Shown: one piece after another, positions 15,858 through 22,736 of the stretch | Position numbering within the stretch: the stretch's first letter is position 1 | Layout of the letters: the number at the start of each line of letters is the position of its first letter | Assembly: GCA_964354365.1 (NCBI GenBank) | Contig: CAYGZM010000029.1 | Span: 1 to 34,060 of the forward strand | Source of the DNA: CAYGZM01 sp964354365 | GTDB taxonomy: Bacteria; Planctomycetota; Phycisphaerae; Sedimentisphaerales; Anaerobacaceae | Length of the DNA stretch: 34,060 bases | Direction of reading: 5' to 3' | Program-made: the position numbers and the translations under genes | The notes under the pieces: model-generated | The model's database searches: none | What the model saw: only the letters and a program-made list of their open reading frames with translations | What the model was told of the DNA's origin: nothing

Positions 15858-15886
15858 TTGCATTGCAGCACCTTGTCGCATATACT
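15858..15886 (+). promoter_or_regulatory. Sigma70-type promoter for the malectin lipoprotein gene
   Basis: TTGCAT (15858-15863) and TATACT (15881-15886) with a 17-base spacer, about 100 bases before the start codon at 15986. Confidence 0.5.
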
Positions 15887-15985
15887 GCCGGCTCCAATGC
15901 CTGATGATTCACGCCGGGTGGAATTTGCCGGCGATAGTGCTAAGTAGGTCGTGCGTTTCTCAATTTCTTGGAAAGGATCAATACT

Positions 15986-16657
15986 ATGCGAAAAGTATGC
16001 TTGGCAGCAGGTTGTATGGTTGTGGTCGTGCTTCTGGCGTTTTCGGGCTGTGCGACGGGCGGACGGGCCAAGGCGACCGGCGAGCAGGCAAAGGCGACGG
16101 GCGAGCAGGCCAAAACGCCGGCCGAGCAGGCGACAAGCGAACAAGCAAAGGCGACGCCCGAGCAGGCCAAGGCGCCAAAGCTCGTTCTGCGGGTCAACTG
16201 CGCCGCTTTGGAGCCTTACACCGATCAGGCGGGCAACGTCTGGCTCGCCGACCAGCAGGCCGAGGCCGACAAAACGTGGGGCGCCGTTGGCGGCATGACG
16301 GTTGACCGGGGCGAGCTGAGCATTGCCGGGACCGATGCCCCTAAGGTTTACCAGACCGAGCGCTACAGTATGGAGGCGTACAAATTCACCGTTCCCAACG
16401 GCAATTACACGGTCCGCCTGCACTTCGCCGAGACATACGACGGCATAACCGCCGAGGGCCAGAGGATTTTCTCGGTCGGCATCAACGAGCAGACGGTCCT
16501 CAAAGACTTCGACCCCTATAAAGAGGCCGGCGGATTCCAAAAGCCCGTCGTCAAGACAATCGAGGACGTCGCCGTAACCGGCGGCGAGATCGTCATCAAA
16601 TTCACGACGAATGTGCAGAATCCCGAGATCAACGGTATTGAAATACTGTCCAAGTAG
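15986..16657 (+). CDS. Malectin-domain lipoprotein
   Basis: A 223-residue exported protein. A basic start (MRKVCLAAGC) and hydrophobic core end in the lipobox FSGC, so Cys22 is the likely lipidated residue. Residues 28-61 are a low-complexity linker of five near-heptad repeats (AKATGEQ type). The rest is a malectin-like carbohydrate-binding beta-sandwich: LVLRVNCAALEPYTDQAGNV, the aromatic YQTERYSMEAYKF, NGNYTVRLHFAETYDG, GQRIFSVGINEQTVLKDFD and a final strand NPEINGIEIL. Malectin domains bind glucose-type disaccharides or other glycans. I chose the ATG at 15986 over an upstream TTG because GGAAAGGA precedes it. It may work with the sulfatase encoded just upstream, though it has its own promoter. 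Confidence 0.88.
   Translation: MRKVCLAAGCMVVVVLLAFSGCATGGRAKATGEQAKATGEQAKTPAEQATSEQAKATPEQAKAPKLVLRVNCAALEPYTDQAGNVWLADQQAEADKTWGAVGGMTVDRGELSIAGTDAPKVYQTERYSMEAYKFTVPNGNYTVRLHFAETYDGITAEGQRIFSVGINEQTVLKDFDPYKEAGGFQKPVVKTIEDVAVTGGEIVIKFTTNVQNPEINGIEILSK
16067..16168 (+). repeat. Coding tandem repeat (Ala-Lys-Ala-Thr-Gly-Glu-Gln units)
   Basis: Five imperfect 21-base units (one shortened to 18) encode the linker between the lipid anchor and the malectin domain. The first two units are nearly identical and later ones drift (AKTPAEQ, ATSEQ, AKATPEQ), as expected for slippage-driven growth of a spacer. Confidence 0.85.
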
Positions 16658-16702
16658 CCGGGCCAGGCAAGGACTGCTCTATCGTGCACAGCTTGAGTGG
16701 TT

Positions 16703-16755
16703 GTCATCCTGAGCCGCAGGCGAAGGATCTGGGTTTCGTGAGCCGGATTCTTCGC
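16703..16755. repeat. GTCATCCTGAGC-type intergenic palindromic repeat
   Basis: Starts with GTCATCCTGAGC and contains GCGAAGGATC (16720-16729) facing GATTCTTCGC (ending 16755), complementary at 9 of 10 positions. It lies between the malectin gene and queC. Repeats of this general wording are common between genes in many environmental bacteria. Confidence 0.55.
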
Positions 16756-16852
16756 TATGATCACAACGATATTTATGATTTGGTCTGCGACAGGGTGCTA
16801 CAGGCAGGCGTTATAGATTTGTGCAGGATTACGTTTTGACAGGAGCCGACGT

Positions 16853-17560
16853 GTGGCGGACAAGAAGGCTGTAGTCTTGCTGAGCGGGGGCCTCGATTCG
16901 GCCACGACTCTGGCTATCGCCCGCGATGAAGGCTTCCGCTGCTATGCCCTGACTTTCAAGTACGGGCAGCGGCACAGGTGCGAGGTCGAGGCGGCGCGGA
17001 AAGTGGCCGAATCTCTACGGGCCGTCGAGCATCGCATAATCGACATCGATCTGGCGGCTTTCGGCGGCTCTGCCCTTACGGACACCTCGATCGAGGTGCC
17101 GAAAGACCGAATCGATTTGGACAATTCCGCCCGGATTCCGCCAACTTATGTCCCCGCCCGCAATACGATATTTCTCAGTTACGCCCTTGCCTGGGCTGAG
17201 GTGCTCGGCGCATTCGATATCTTCATCGGCGTCAACTCGACGGACTACAGTGGCTATCCGGACTGCCGGGCCGAGTTCATAGTCGCTTTTGAAAAGACCG
17301 CCAACCTCGCCACCACAGCAGCGGTCGAGGGCAAAGGCGGATACCATATACATACGCCGATTATCAATATGACCAAGAGCAGGATTATTCTGACGGGCAC
17401 AAAGCTCGGCGTCGATTACTCACTGACCCACAGTTGCTACGACCCGGACGAGCAAGCCAGAAGCTGTGGCCGATGCGACTCCTGCAGACTGAGATTAAGA
17501 GGCTTCGCCGAGGCAGGCCTCGAAGACCCGATTGAATATCGAATAATGAATATCGAATAA
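16853..17560 (+). CDS. queC: 7-cyano-7-deazaguanine synthase
   Basis: Converts 7-carboxy-7-deazaguanine to preQ0 with ATP and ammonia. The 235-residue protein has the PP-loop SGGLDS at residues 11-16, the family segment ALTFKYGQRHRCEVEAA, YVPARNTIFLSYALAWAE, IFIGVNSTDYSGYPDCR and, at the C-terminus, the zinc site C195, C205, C208, C211 (SCYDPDEQARSCGRCDSC). It starts with GTG at 16853, with CAGGAG about 6 bases upstream. The C-terminus is odd: the last codons (EYRIMNIE) lie in an AT-rich direct repeat, GAATATCGAATAAT, suggesting that intergenic repeat DNA has been captured by the reading frame. queE follows after 11 bases. Confidence 0.95.
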   Translation: MADKKAVVLLSGGLDSATTLAIARDEGFRCYALTFKYGQRHRCEVEAARKVAESLRAVEHRIIDIDLAAFGGSALTDTSIEVPKDRIDLDNSARIPPTYVPARNTIFLSYALAWAEVLGAFDIFIGVNSTDYSGYPDCRAEFIVAFEKTANLATTAAVEGKGGYHIHTPIINMTKSRIILTGTKLGVDYSLTHSCYDPDEQARSCGRCDSCRLRLRGFAEAGLEDPIEYRIMNIE

Positions 17561-17571
17561 AGAGTGTCGAA

Positions 17572-18252
17572 GTGAGAGTGAACGAAATCTTCTATTCTTT
17601 ACAGGGCGAGGGCTTTCTGGCCGGCGTGCCCAGTGTCTTTATTCGCCTGGCCGGCTGCCCGCTGCGATGTCGCTGGTGTGACACCAAATACGCCTGGGAC
17701 GCGATGGCTGGTGACAACCGCAGCGTTGCGGAAATAGTCCGGGCCGTGAAGAAATGGCCCTGCCGGCACATCGTAATAACGGGCGGTGAGCCGATGATTC
17801 AAAAGGCCCTGGCCCAATTAGTCCGGGGATTAAGGGCTACCGACAAGCACGTAACAATCGAGACCGCAGGTATCGCCTACATCCCGGATATGCCCTGCGA
17901 CCTGATGAGCATCAGCCCGAAACTGAGCAACTCAACGCCGCAGCATGCAAAACTCGCGGCGATGCACGACCGTTCGAGACTTGATTTGGCGGTCCTCAGC
18001 GAGTTGATCGAGCATTACAATTATCAACTCAAATTCGTCGTCGATTCGCAGGACGACATAGCTGAGATTCAGGAGACGCTGAGGAAACTTGGAAATGTTG
18101 ACGCTCAAAAGGTGATGCTGATGCCCCAGGCCGCTACGCGTGGTGAGCTGCTAAGCAAATCCCCTATGGTCGCTGATCTATGCAAAAGCGCAGGCTTCGC
18201 CTTCTCGCAGCGCCTCCATGTTTTGCTCTGGGACAACAAGAGGGCGACGTGA
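17572..18252 (+). CDS. queE: 7-carboxy-7-deazaguanine synthase
   Basis: Radical-SAM enzyme that contracts carboxytetrahydropterin to 7-carboxy-7-deazaguanine. The 226-residue product has FYSLQGEGFLAGVPSVFIRLAG leading into the cluster motif C29-x3-C33-x2-C36 (CPLRCRWCD), followed by TKYAWD and the SAM-binding ITGGEPM. SPKLSNSTP and LKFVVDS are also typical. Start is the GTG at 17572 or a second GTG two codons later; the ribosome-binding site is weak. It follows queC by 11 bases and should be translated from the same message. QueD, which makes its substrate, is not in the window. Confidence 0.93.
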   Translation: MRVNEIFYSLQGEGFLAGVPSVFIRLAGCPLRCRWCDTKYAWDAMAGDNRSVAEIVRAVKKWPCRHIVITGGEPMIQKALAQLVRGLRATDKHVTIETAGIAYIPDMPCDLMSISPKLSNSTPQHAKLAAMHDRSRLDLAVLSELIEHYNYQLKFVVDSQDDIAEIQETLRKLGNVDAQKVMLMPQAATRGELLSKSPMVADLCKSAGFAFSQRLHVLLWDNKRAT

Positions 18253-18270
18253 TTTTAGCGGATTTGCTCG

Positions 18271-18299
18271 TTGACAATCAATAATCAATAATCAATAAT
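18271..18299 (+). promoter_or_regulatory. Promoter of tRNA-Leu, embedded in an AT tandem repeat
   Basis: TTGACA (18271-18276) is followed by four tandem 7-base CAATAAT-type units (about 18278-18302). After a 17-base spacer, AATAAT (18294-18299) serves as a -10 box. Transcription would start a few bases before the tRNA at 18310. Confidence 0.55.
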
Positions 18300-18309
18300 C
18301 AATTTTGTG

Positions 18310-18393
18310 GCCCAGGTGGCGGAATTGGCAGACGCGCCAGCTTGAGGGGCTGGTGGGCTTCGGCCTGTGCTGGTTCGAATCCAGTCCTGGGCA
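18310..18393 (+). tRNA. tRNA-Leu (anticodon GAG)
   Basis: An 84-base class II tRNA. The acceptor arms GCCCAGG (18310-18316) and CCTGGGC (18386-18392) pair fully, with discriminator A at 18393. The anticodon stem CCAGC/GCTGG encloses the loop TTGAGGG, giving anticodon GAG at 18344-18346, which reads CUC and CUU leucine codons. A long variable arm (GGGC-TTCG-GCCT) and a T loop TTCGAAT are present, as expected for leucine tRNAs. The 3' CCA is not encoded. Confidence 0.96.
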
Positions 18394-18404
18394 ATGGTGA
18401 GCAA

Positions 18405-18428
18405 GGCAATGGCGCATAAGCCATTGCC
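18405..18428 (+). terminator. Hairpin downstream of tRNA-Leu
   Basis: GGCAATGGC (18405-18413) and GCCATTGCC (18420-18428) are perfect complements around GCATAA. There is no U-tract, so it may be a processing or stability hairpin or a Rho-assisted stop rather than a classical terminator. Confidence 0.4.
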
Positions 18429-18576
18429 GCGCCGAACCACCCTGAGCAAGTGACGAGCGATGTCCTGAGCCCGGCCTCTCCTGAGCATGGTCGGAGGATC
18501 GAAGGGCGAAGCGAGTAAGACGCCGAAGGTTACGGCCCGAAAAGTGCAAAGGTGTGACCTTAGTGTATGCTGCTCT

Positions 18577-18603
18577 GTCATTCCCGCGCAGGCGGGAATC
18601 CAG
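18577..18603. repeat. REP-like repeat, single hairpin
   Basis: GTCATTCCCGC-GCAG-GCGGGAATCCAG differs by only a few loop bases from the first half of the composite repeat at 11027-11093. Confidence 0.75.
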
Positions 18604-18707
18604 TTGTTTTGAATTTGGACATTCTGTCATTTGTTTTTGTTTTGTGCTTCGTATTTTGAATTTCGGATTTGAAAAGGTAGGCTGTGCTGTCCACACCGAG
18701 AAGCCTT

Positions 18708-19040
18708 ATGGCCATATCAGACGAATTCGTGGACTATGTTATTGATCAGCTCGCGGCCTGGGGCGATGTCTCCGCTCGCAGGATGTTCGGCGGGGCCGGC
18801 CTTTATTGCGACGGCGTGATGTTCGGGCTTATCGCCGACGACGTCGCTTACCTGAAGGTCGATGACTCAAACCGGGAAGATTTCGTGAAAGCAGGGTCAT
18901 CACCCTTCAATCCATATCCCGACAAAGTGAAAACAACTGTCATGTCCTATTATGAAATCCCGGCGGATGTCCTGGAGAATCCGGAAGTCCTCCCGGAATG
19001 GGCGCAACGTTCTTTTGATATTGCACGAAAAAAGAAGTAG
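18708..19040 (+). CDS. TfoX N-terminal domain protein
   Basis: A 110-residue cytoplasmic protein that is only the TfoX N-terminal domain: MAISDEFVDYVIDQLAAWGDVSARRMFGGAGLYCDGVMFGLIADD, then VAYLKVDDSNREDFVKAGSSPFNPY and a C-terminal helix EWAQRSFDIARKKK. The RRMFGGAGLY core is the family hallmark. TfoX/Sxy regulates competence genes in gammaproteobacteria, but stand-alone N-domains in other phyla have no assigned role. I prefer the ATG at 18708 because it matches the usual family start; a GTG at 18684 has a better ribosome-binding site (AAAAGG) and would add eight residues. A decayed copy of its 3' end lies at 19828-19881. Confidence 0.85.
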   Translation: MAISDEFVDYVIDQLAAWGDVSARRMFGGAGLYCDGVMFGLIADDVAYLKVDDSNREDFVKAGSSPFNPYPDKVKTTVMSYYEIPADVLENPEVLPEWAQRSFDIARKKK

Positions 19041-19133
19041 GGAAGATGCGGAGACGCCTTAAACATTCACTATTAGCCCGCGAATAGATAACAGCAACAG
19101 CCATCAGAGTTAGGAATTGAAGGGAATTGTCGA

Positions 19134-19757
19134 GTGAAACGGTTACCGGTCATACTGCTCGCCGTAATGCTGGTCGTGGCTTCGTGTGCGACAAGCCGGC
19201 GAGAGAAAACCACCCGCGGGAATGGTCCCGGCGTGTTTCAGCCGAAGCCTCTTGATGACGAGTGGAGCCAATGGATTGTCGGCGAGTGGGAAGGCTCGGT
19301 CGAAGGAGATGCCGGCCAGGGCTGGTCGGTTACGATAGAGCCGGCCTTGAACGGGCAATTCTTGATCTTCCGGTCGCAGGCAGACCTGACCACAATGCCG
19401 CCTGAGCAGATACAGTACCTCAAAGAGCATAATCACGCCACTGACGAAGGCATCGAGAGATTTCGGAGCATGCCTTTTCGAGAACTGGAGATTTATACCG
19501 TCGATCCGCGAAGCGGCGGGATAATCGGGTATTTGTTTGACAGCCTGCGTTGTGTGGCCGAAGGGCGAGGCAAACGCCAGGGGAACAAGGAAGTAATGGA
19601 TTGGCAGTGGTCTGTGTGCGGACAAGGGACGTCCACCCGCATCACAAAGAGAGTCGGCGACAATGAGTGCATCATTACTCAGAAGGATACCTCGCCGGAT
19701 GGCGCCATCACGGAGGGCGCAGCCCGAATGACTCGCTCGAAAAAGGCAATCCGCTGA
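19134..19757 (+). CDS. Putative lipoprotein, DUF1579-like
   Basis: A 207-residue exported protein. MKRLPVILLAVMLVVASC is a clean lipoprotein signal with Cys18 as the lipidation site. The mature part has a single domain with WIVGEWEGSVEGDAGQGW, then FLIFRSQADL, FRELEIYTVDPRSGGIIGYLFDS and a last strand NECIITQKD; the order of strands (GxWEG ... yDp..g.i.gy.fds) resembles DUF1579-type lipocalin-like proteins. Function unknown. GTG start at 19134 with GAAGGGA about 9 bases upstream. A terminator follows at 19779. Confidence 0.7.
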   Translation: MKRLPVILLAVMLVVASCATSRREKTTRGNGPGVFQPKPLDDEWSQWIVGEWEGSVEGDAGQGWSVTIEPALNGQFLIFRSQADLTTMPPEQIQYLKEHNHATDEGIERFRSMPFRELEIYTVDPRSGGIIGYLFDSLRCVAEGRGKRQGNKEVMDWQWSVCGQGTSTRITKRVGDNECIITQKDTSPDGAITEGAARMTRSKKAIR

Positions 19758-19778
19758 GATGCCGCTCCCTCCAGGCAG

Positions 19779-19805
19779 CCCCGAAGCCCGCTTCGGGGGT
19801 ATTTT
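19779..19805 (+). terminator. Intrinsic terminator after the lipoprotein gene
   Basis: CCCCGAAG (19779-19786) and CTTCGGGG (19791-19798) form an 8-bp stem with loop CCCG, followed by GTATTTTC. It lies 22 bases after the stop codon of the lipoprotein gene. Confidence 0.75.
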
Positions 19806-19827
19806 CTCAGTCTGCCCCTCTCATTTT

Positions 19828-19881
19828 TTCCTCGCCGGATGAGCTGAACGCTCCCTTGCCATCGCGCGAAGAAAGAAGTAG
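19828..19881 (+). pseudogene. Remnant of a second TfoX-like gene (3' end only)
   Basis: Read in frame to the TAG at 19879-19881 the segment gives FLAG-stop-AERSLAIARRKK. The intact TfoX protein ends VLPEWAQRSFDIARKKK. The last 46 bases agree at about 34 positions, with differences mainly at third positions, and the conserved Trp codon TGG is TGA here. Upstream the similarity disappears, so only the last 18 or so codons remain. Confidence 0.6.
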
Positions 19882-19980
19882 GATTTCCACACAGCCAAGC
19901 AACGCACCGGGAACTGCCCTCAGCCTCTAGACCATTGCAGCGGACGGTTTCTATTTGGCTCTTAACGCCGGTTTTTTCCC

Positions 19981-20009
19981 TTGGAGAATCTAATTTAATG
20001 GTGTAGAAT
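19981..20009 (+). promoter_or_regulatory. Sigma70-type promoter for the two-gene cassette
   Basis: TTGGAG (19981-19986) and TAGAAT (20004-20009) with a 17-base spacer, about 63 bases before the start at 20073. Confidence 0.6.
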
Positions 20010-20072
20010 GGCATAGTTTTCTGATTCAGTTGGGCGCGAAGATGGTTCAGGATAGACAATGTCGAGGTTATC

Positions 20073-20585
20073 ATGGGAAAGAAAGAAGAAAAGACGCTTG
20101 GAACTGCAATAGACGAGATCATAAGTGCACTGGAAGGACTGCCTCCTGATGCGCGTACAACAGCCGTTACCGCAGCCTGTAACCATCTTGGGATTCCAAC
20201 GGGTACAGCCCCACCGAGTACTTCGGCGCAACCGAATACACCCGGTTTGCAGCCTTCACCTCCGGGTCCACCTAAGCTCACCGACATAAAGACCCTAAAG
20301 CAGGAAAGAGGCCCCCGAAACACAGGCGAAATGGCGTGTCTTGTGGCATATTATCTTCAAGAACTTGCTCGGCCAGAGGAGCGAAAAGACACACTTACGA
20401 CAGCCGACATTGAAAAGTACTTCAAACAAGCAAATTTTAGGCTTCCAAAAGTAATTTCGCAAGTTTTACCTAACGCCAAAGCTTCAGGTTACTTTGACTC
20501 TGCCGGGAGCGGTGCATATAAACTCAATCCTGTAGGTTACAATCTCGTAGCGCACGCACTTCCCCGCATTAAGTCGGAGTCTTGA
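20073..20585 (+). CDS. Conserved hypothetical protein with a C-terminal winged-helix-like region (cassette gene 1)
   Basis: A 170-residue soluble protein, family not named. Residues 1-45 look helical (AIDEIISALEGLPPDARTTA, then VTAACNHLGI). Residues 46-70 are a Pro/Ser/Thr-rich linker. Residues 72-165 look like a DNA-binding winged helix: LKQERGPRNTGEMACLVAYYLQEL, TTADIEKYFKQANFRLPK, then SQVLPNAKASGYFDSAGSGAYKLNPVGYNLVAHAL, where the glycine-rich turn and strand would form the wing. I recall similar proteins next to defence genes, but this is recollection only. It starts with ATG after a GAGG site and ends 3 bases before the next gene, so the two form an operon. Composition is more AT-rich than neighbouring housekeeping genes. 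Confidence 0.7.
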   Translation: MGKKEEKTLGTAIDEIISALEGLPPDARTTAVTAACNHLGIPTGTAPPSTSAQPNTPGLQPSPPGPPKLTDIKTLKQERGPRNTGEMACLVAYYLQELARPEERKDTLTTADIEKYFKQANFRLPKVISQVLPNAKASGYFDSAGSGAYKLNPVGYNLVAHALPRIKSES

Positions 20586-20588
20586 TGC

Positions 20589-21389
20589 ATGGCTCGGCAA
20601 CTCAGAGACTTGATCCCAGAAGCTGAGGGCCTGCGGATGCAAATATCGCACGGCCAGTCTGTACAGGTCACGTCCAAGAAAGAACGCGAAGGTTTGCAGG
20701 AGCTTGTTGACCACTACTTCCGCGATGTTCGGGCGTCGCTTCTATCACATGCGGCAAGCTCCGAGTTCGTCAGCCAGATTGACACTGAGATACAAGACTT
20801 GCTCGTGTGTTCACACAAGCGAACGAAGAGAAGTGTGCTTAAGAGAAGTCTATCTCACCTCAAGAAGAAGCTGATCCAATTGGATGCCCATACCGTCGCC
20901 TTAGTGGCCACAGGTTCGACAACAGCGCCTGATTCGGTAGATAGGAAAGTAATCGAGACTCTTCATCGCTTGGTTCCTTCTGCCGCTCTCTCATATGAAC
21001 AGGCACTTCTGGATATTGATGGTCCTGATCGAAAATCATGGCGTGGTCCAGCCACTGACCTTCGTGAAGCTCTTAGAGAGACTCTTGACCATCTCGCCCC
21101 AGATCGTGATGTTACGTCGCACCCTGGATTCAAACTGGAACCCGATGTGAAGGAACCCACTATGAAGCAGAAAGTGAGGTTTGTTCTCCGTAAGCGCGGT
21201 GTGTCAACGACTCTCTCAGAAACCCCAGAGAAGGCCGTTGAGTCAGTCGAGGTAGCGATTGCTTCCTTCGTTAGATCAGTCTATTCGCGGTCCAGCATAT
21301 CGACACACACTCCAACAGATCGCGCCGAGGTTCTCCGTGTTAGAGACTGGGTACGGATTGTGCTCTGTGAACTCCTCGAGATTCGGTGA
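20589..21389 (+). CDS. Conserved hypothetical protein, possible nuclease effector (cassette gene 2)
   Basis: A 266-residue soluble protein. Residues 1-110 are helical and charged, with a likely coiled coil around HKRTKRSVLKRSLSHLKKKL. The C-terminal part (about 115-266) holds the conserved-looking blocks RLVPSAALSYEQALLDI, RKSWRGPATDLREALRETLDHLAPD, EPTMKQKVRFVLRKRG and SVYSRSSISTHTPTDRAEVLRVRDWVRIVLCELLEI. The last block has Arg-x5-His (RSSISTH) followed by a long helix, which resembles the R-x4-6-H active site of HEPN RNases. It may alternatively belong to the family annotated as predicted pPIWI-associating nucleases. Neither assignment is certain. Translationally paired with the winged-helix-like gene 3 bases upstream; a defence or toxin role is inference from this pairing, the composition and the border. 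Confidence 0.65.
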   Translation: MARQLRDLIPEAEGLRMQISHGQSVQVTSKKEREGLQELVDHYFRDVRASLLSHAASSEFVSQIDTEIQDLLVCSHKRTKRSVLKRSLSHLKKKLIQLDAHTVALVATGSTTAPDSVDRKVIETLHRLVPSAALSYEQALLDIDGPDRKSWRGPATDLREALRETLDHLAPDRDVTSHPGFKLEPDVKEPTMKQKVRFVLRKRGVSTTLSETPEKAVESVEVAIASFVRSVYSRSSISTHTPTDRAEVLRVRDWVRIVLCELLEIR

Positions 21390-21553
21390 CGTCTTTGTCA
21401 GACTACCAGTCCCGAGTACGCGGAATCTGAGGCGAGTTTGGCCGGAGTCAGTTTTCTGTAACATACACCGCGATTTTTCTTGCGCAGCTCCAAGGGTCTT
21501 GTTAAAATTGCCGAATCTGATTTGCCAAAGGCTATGAGTCAATGGAGAACCTT

Positions 21554-22723
21554 ATGATGGATACACAGGAATTCACAGAGACCCCGTCCGAGCCGAAGGC
21601 CCCGCTTGCGGGGCGGCTGATGTCTATAGACGCACTTCGCGGGTTCGATATGTTCTGGATCATAGGCGGCTGGTATATCTTCGACGGCCTGCATAAGGCC
21701 CTGAACAACCCGACAACGGCCTGCATAATGAAGCAGCTTACCCACGCCGAGTGGGAGGGATTCGTCTTTGAAGACCTGATTATGCCGCTATTTCTCTTTA
21801 TCGTCGGTGTGGTCATGCCCTTCTCATTCAGCAAGCGCCTCGACCGCGGCGACAGTAAACGCAAGCTCTACTTTCACGTGGTGCTGCGAAGCGTGGTGCT
21901 ATTTGTCCTCGGAATGGTCGCCCAGGGTGAGCTCTTGGCACTCGATCCGGTTAAGCTCAGAATCTACTGCAACACCCTCCAGGCCATCGCCGCCGGTTAT
22001 CTAATCTCGGCGATAATCATTCTCAAGCTGCGCCCAAGCCGGCAGATCATCGCAACCGCGGTCTTGCTGCTTTTGTTCTGGGGCTTGATGATGCTTGTTC
22101 CGTTCCCCGGCCGCGTCGCAGACCGCCTGGACCAAAATGCAAACCTTGCAGCCTTCATTGACCGGGTCATCCTGCGGCAATTCGACGACGGCTTGAACTA
22201 CACCTGGATTCTCAGCAGCATAACCTTCGCCTGCACCGTGATGTTGGGCGTAATGGCCGGGCACGTGCTGCGCTGGCAGGTTGCAGGCCCCGGCAGGGTC
22301 CTTGTCCTTTTCGCCCTCGGTATCGGCTGCCTCGCCCTCGGCTCGCTGTGGGGCGGGTGGTTCTTCGGAATAGGTGAATTCTACTTTGGCCTCTTCCCCA
22401 TCGTAAAGCGGCTCTGGACCAGCTCCTTTGTCCTCTTCGCGGGGGGACTTAGCTACCTGCTCGTTGCGCTGTTCTATCTGGTCATAGACGTCTGGGGCTT
22501 CAAGAAATGGGCCTTCCCGTTGGTCGTCATCGGGACCAATGCGATCTTCGTCTATATGGCCACCCACCTGTGGGACTTCCGCGATATAGCCGGCGTTTTT
22601 GTCCGCGGCTTGGACCGTTTTGTCGGCCCCTGGGCGGAATTCATCCACGCAACAGCCGGCTTTGCCCTCGTCTGGCTTATTCTCCTCTATATGCACCGCA
22701 AAAAGACCTTCATCAAGGTCTGA
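21554..22723 (+). CDS. HGSNAT/DUF5009-family membrane acyltransferase
   Basis: A 389-residue inner-membrane protein with about ten hydrophobic segments. After a short cytoplasmic start the family signature appears: RLMSIDALRGFDMFWIIGGWY, then WEGFVFEDLIMPLFLFIVGVVMPFSF, YCNTLQAIAAGYLIS, and FPLVVIGTNAIFVYMATHLWDFRDIAG near the end. Relatives include human heparan-alpha-glucosaminide N-acetyltransferase and the bacterial NagX group, which move acetyl groups across the membrane to amino sugars; the acceptor here is unknown. I chose the ATG at 21554 because GGAG lies 6 bases upstream; an ATG at 21542 would add four residues. It converges on the prepilin-like gene and shares its hairpin. Confidence 0.88.
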   Translation: MMDTQEFTETPSEPKAPLAGRLMSIDALRGFDMFWIIGGWYIFDGLHKALNNPTTACIMKQLTHAEWEGFVFEDLIMPLFLFIVGVVMPFSFSKRLDRGDSKRKLYFHVVLRSVVLFVLGMVAQGELLALDPVKLRIYCNTLQAIAAGYLISAIIILKLRPSRQIIATAVLLLLFWGLMMLVPFPGRVADRLDQNANLAAFIDRVILRQFDDGLNYTWILSSITFACTVMLGVMAGHVLRWQVAGPGRVLVLFALGIGCLALGSLWGGWFFGIGEFYFGLFPIVKRLWTSSFVLFAGGLSYLLVALFYLVIDVWGFKKWAFPLVVIGTNAIFVYMATHLWDFRDIAGVFVRGLDRFVGPWAEFIHATAGFALVWLILLYMHRKKTFIKV

Positions 22724-22736
22724 CGCGGCGTCTAAA

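Larger units (their letters stand above)
18394..18707. other. Non-coding region after tRNA-Leu with hairpins and repeats
   Basis: It holds a 9-bp hairpin GGCAATGGC/GCCATTGCC (18405-18428) just after the tRNA, probably its 3' end signal although no U-tract follows. CCTGAGC-type repeat wording lies at about 18440-18510, and a REP-like hairpin at 18577-18603. Minus-strand open frames crossing the tRNA are not believable genes. Confidence 0.6.
19758..20072. other. Boundary region: terminator, gene remnant and promoter
   Basis: The stretch carries the terminator at 19779-19805, a remnant of a second TfoX-like gene (19828-19881) and a good promoter for the following cassette (19981-20009). No intact gene is visible. 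It marks a change in composition, from GC-rich on the left to a more AT-rich, differently biased segment on the right. Confidence 0.6.

Noticed and set aside
18271..18302. AT-rich tandem units considered as a CRISPR-like or origin-type repeat
   Set aside because: Units are only 7 bases with no spacers and no DnaA boxes or initiator gene nearby.
18285..18696. Open reading frames on the minus strand across the tRNA-Leu region
   Set aside because: They run through the antisense of a complete tRNA and known repeat sequence, with no ribosome-binding site or family resemblance.
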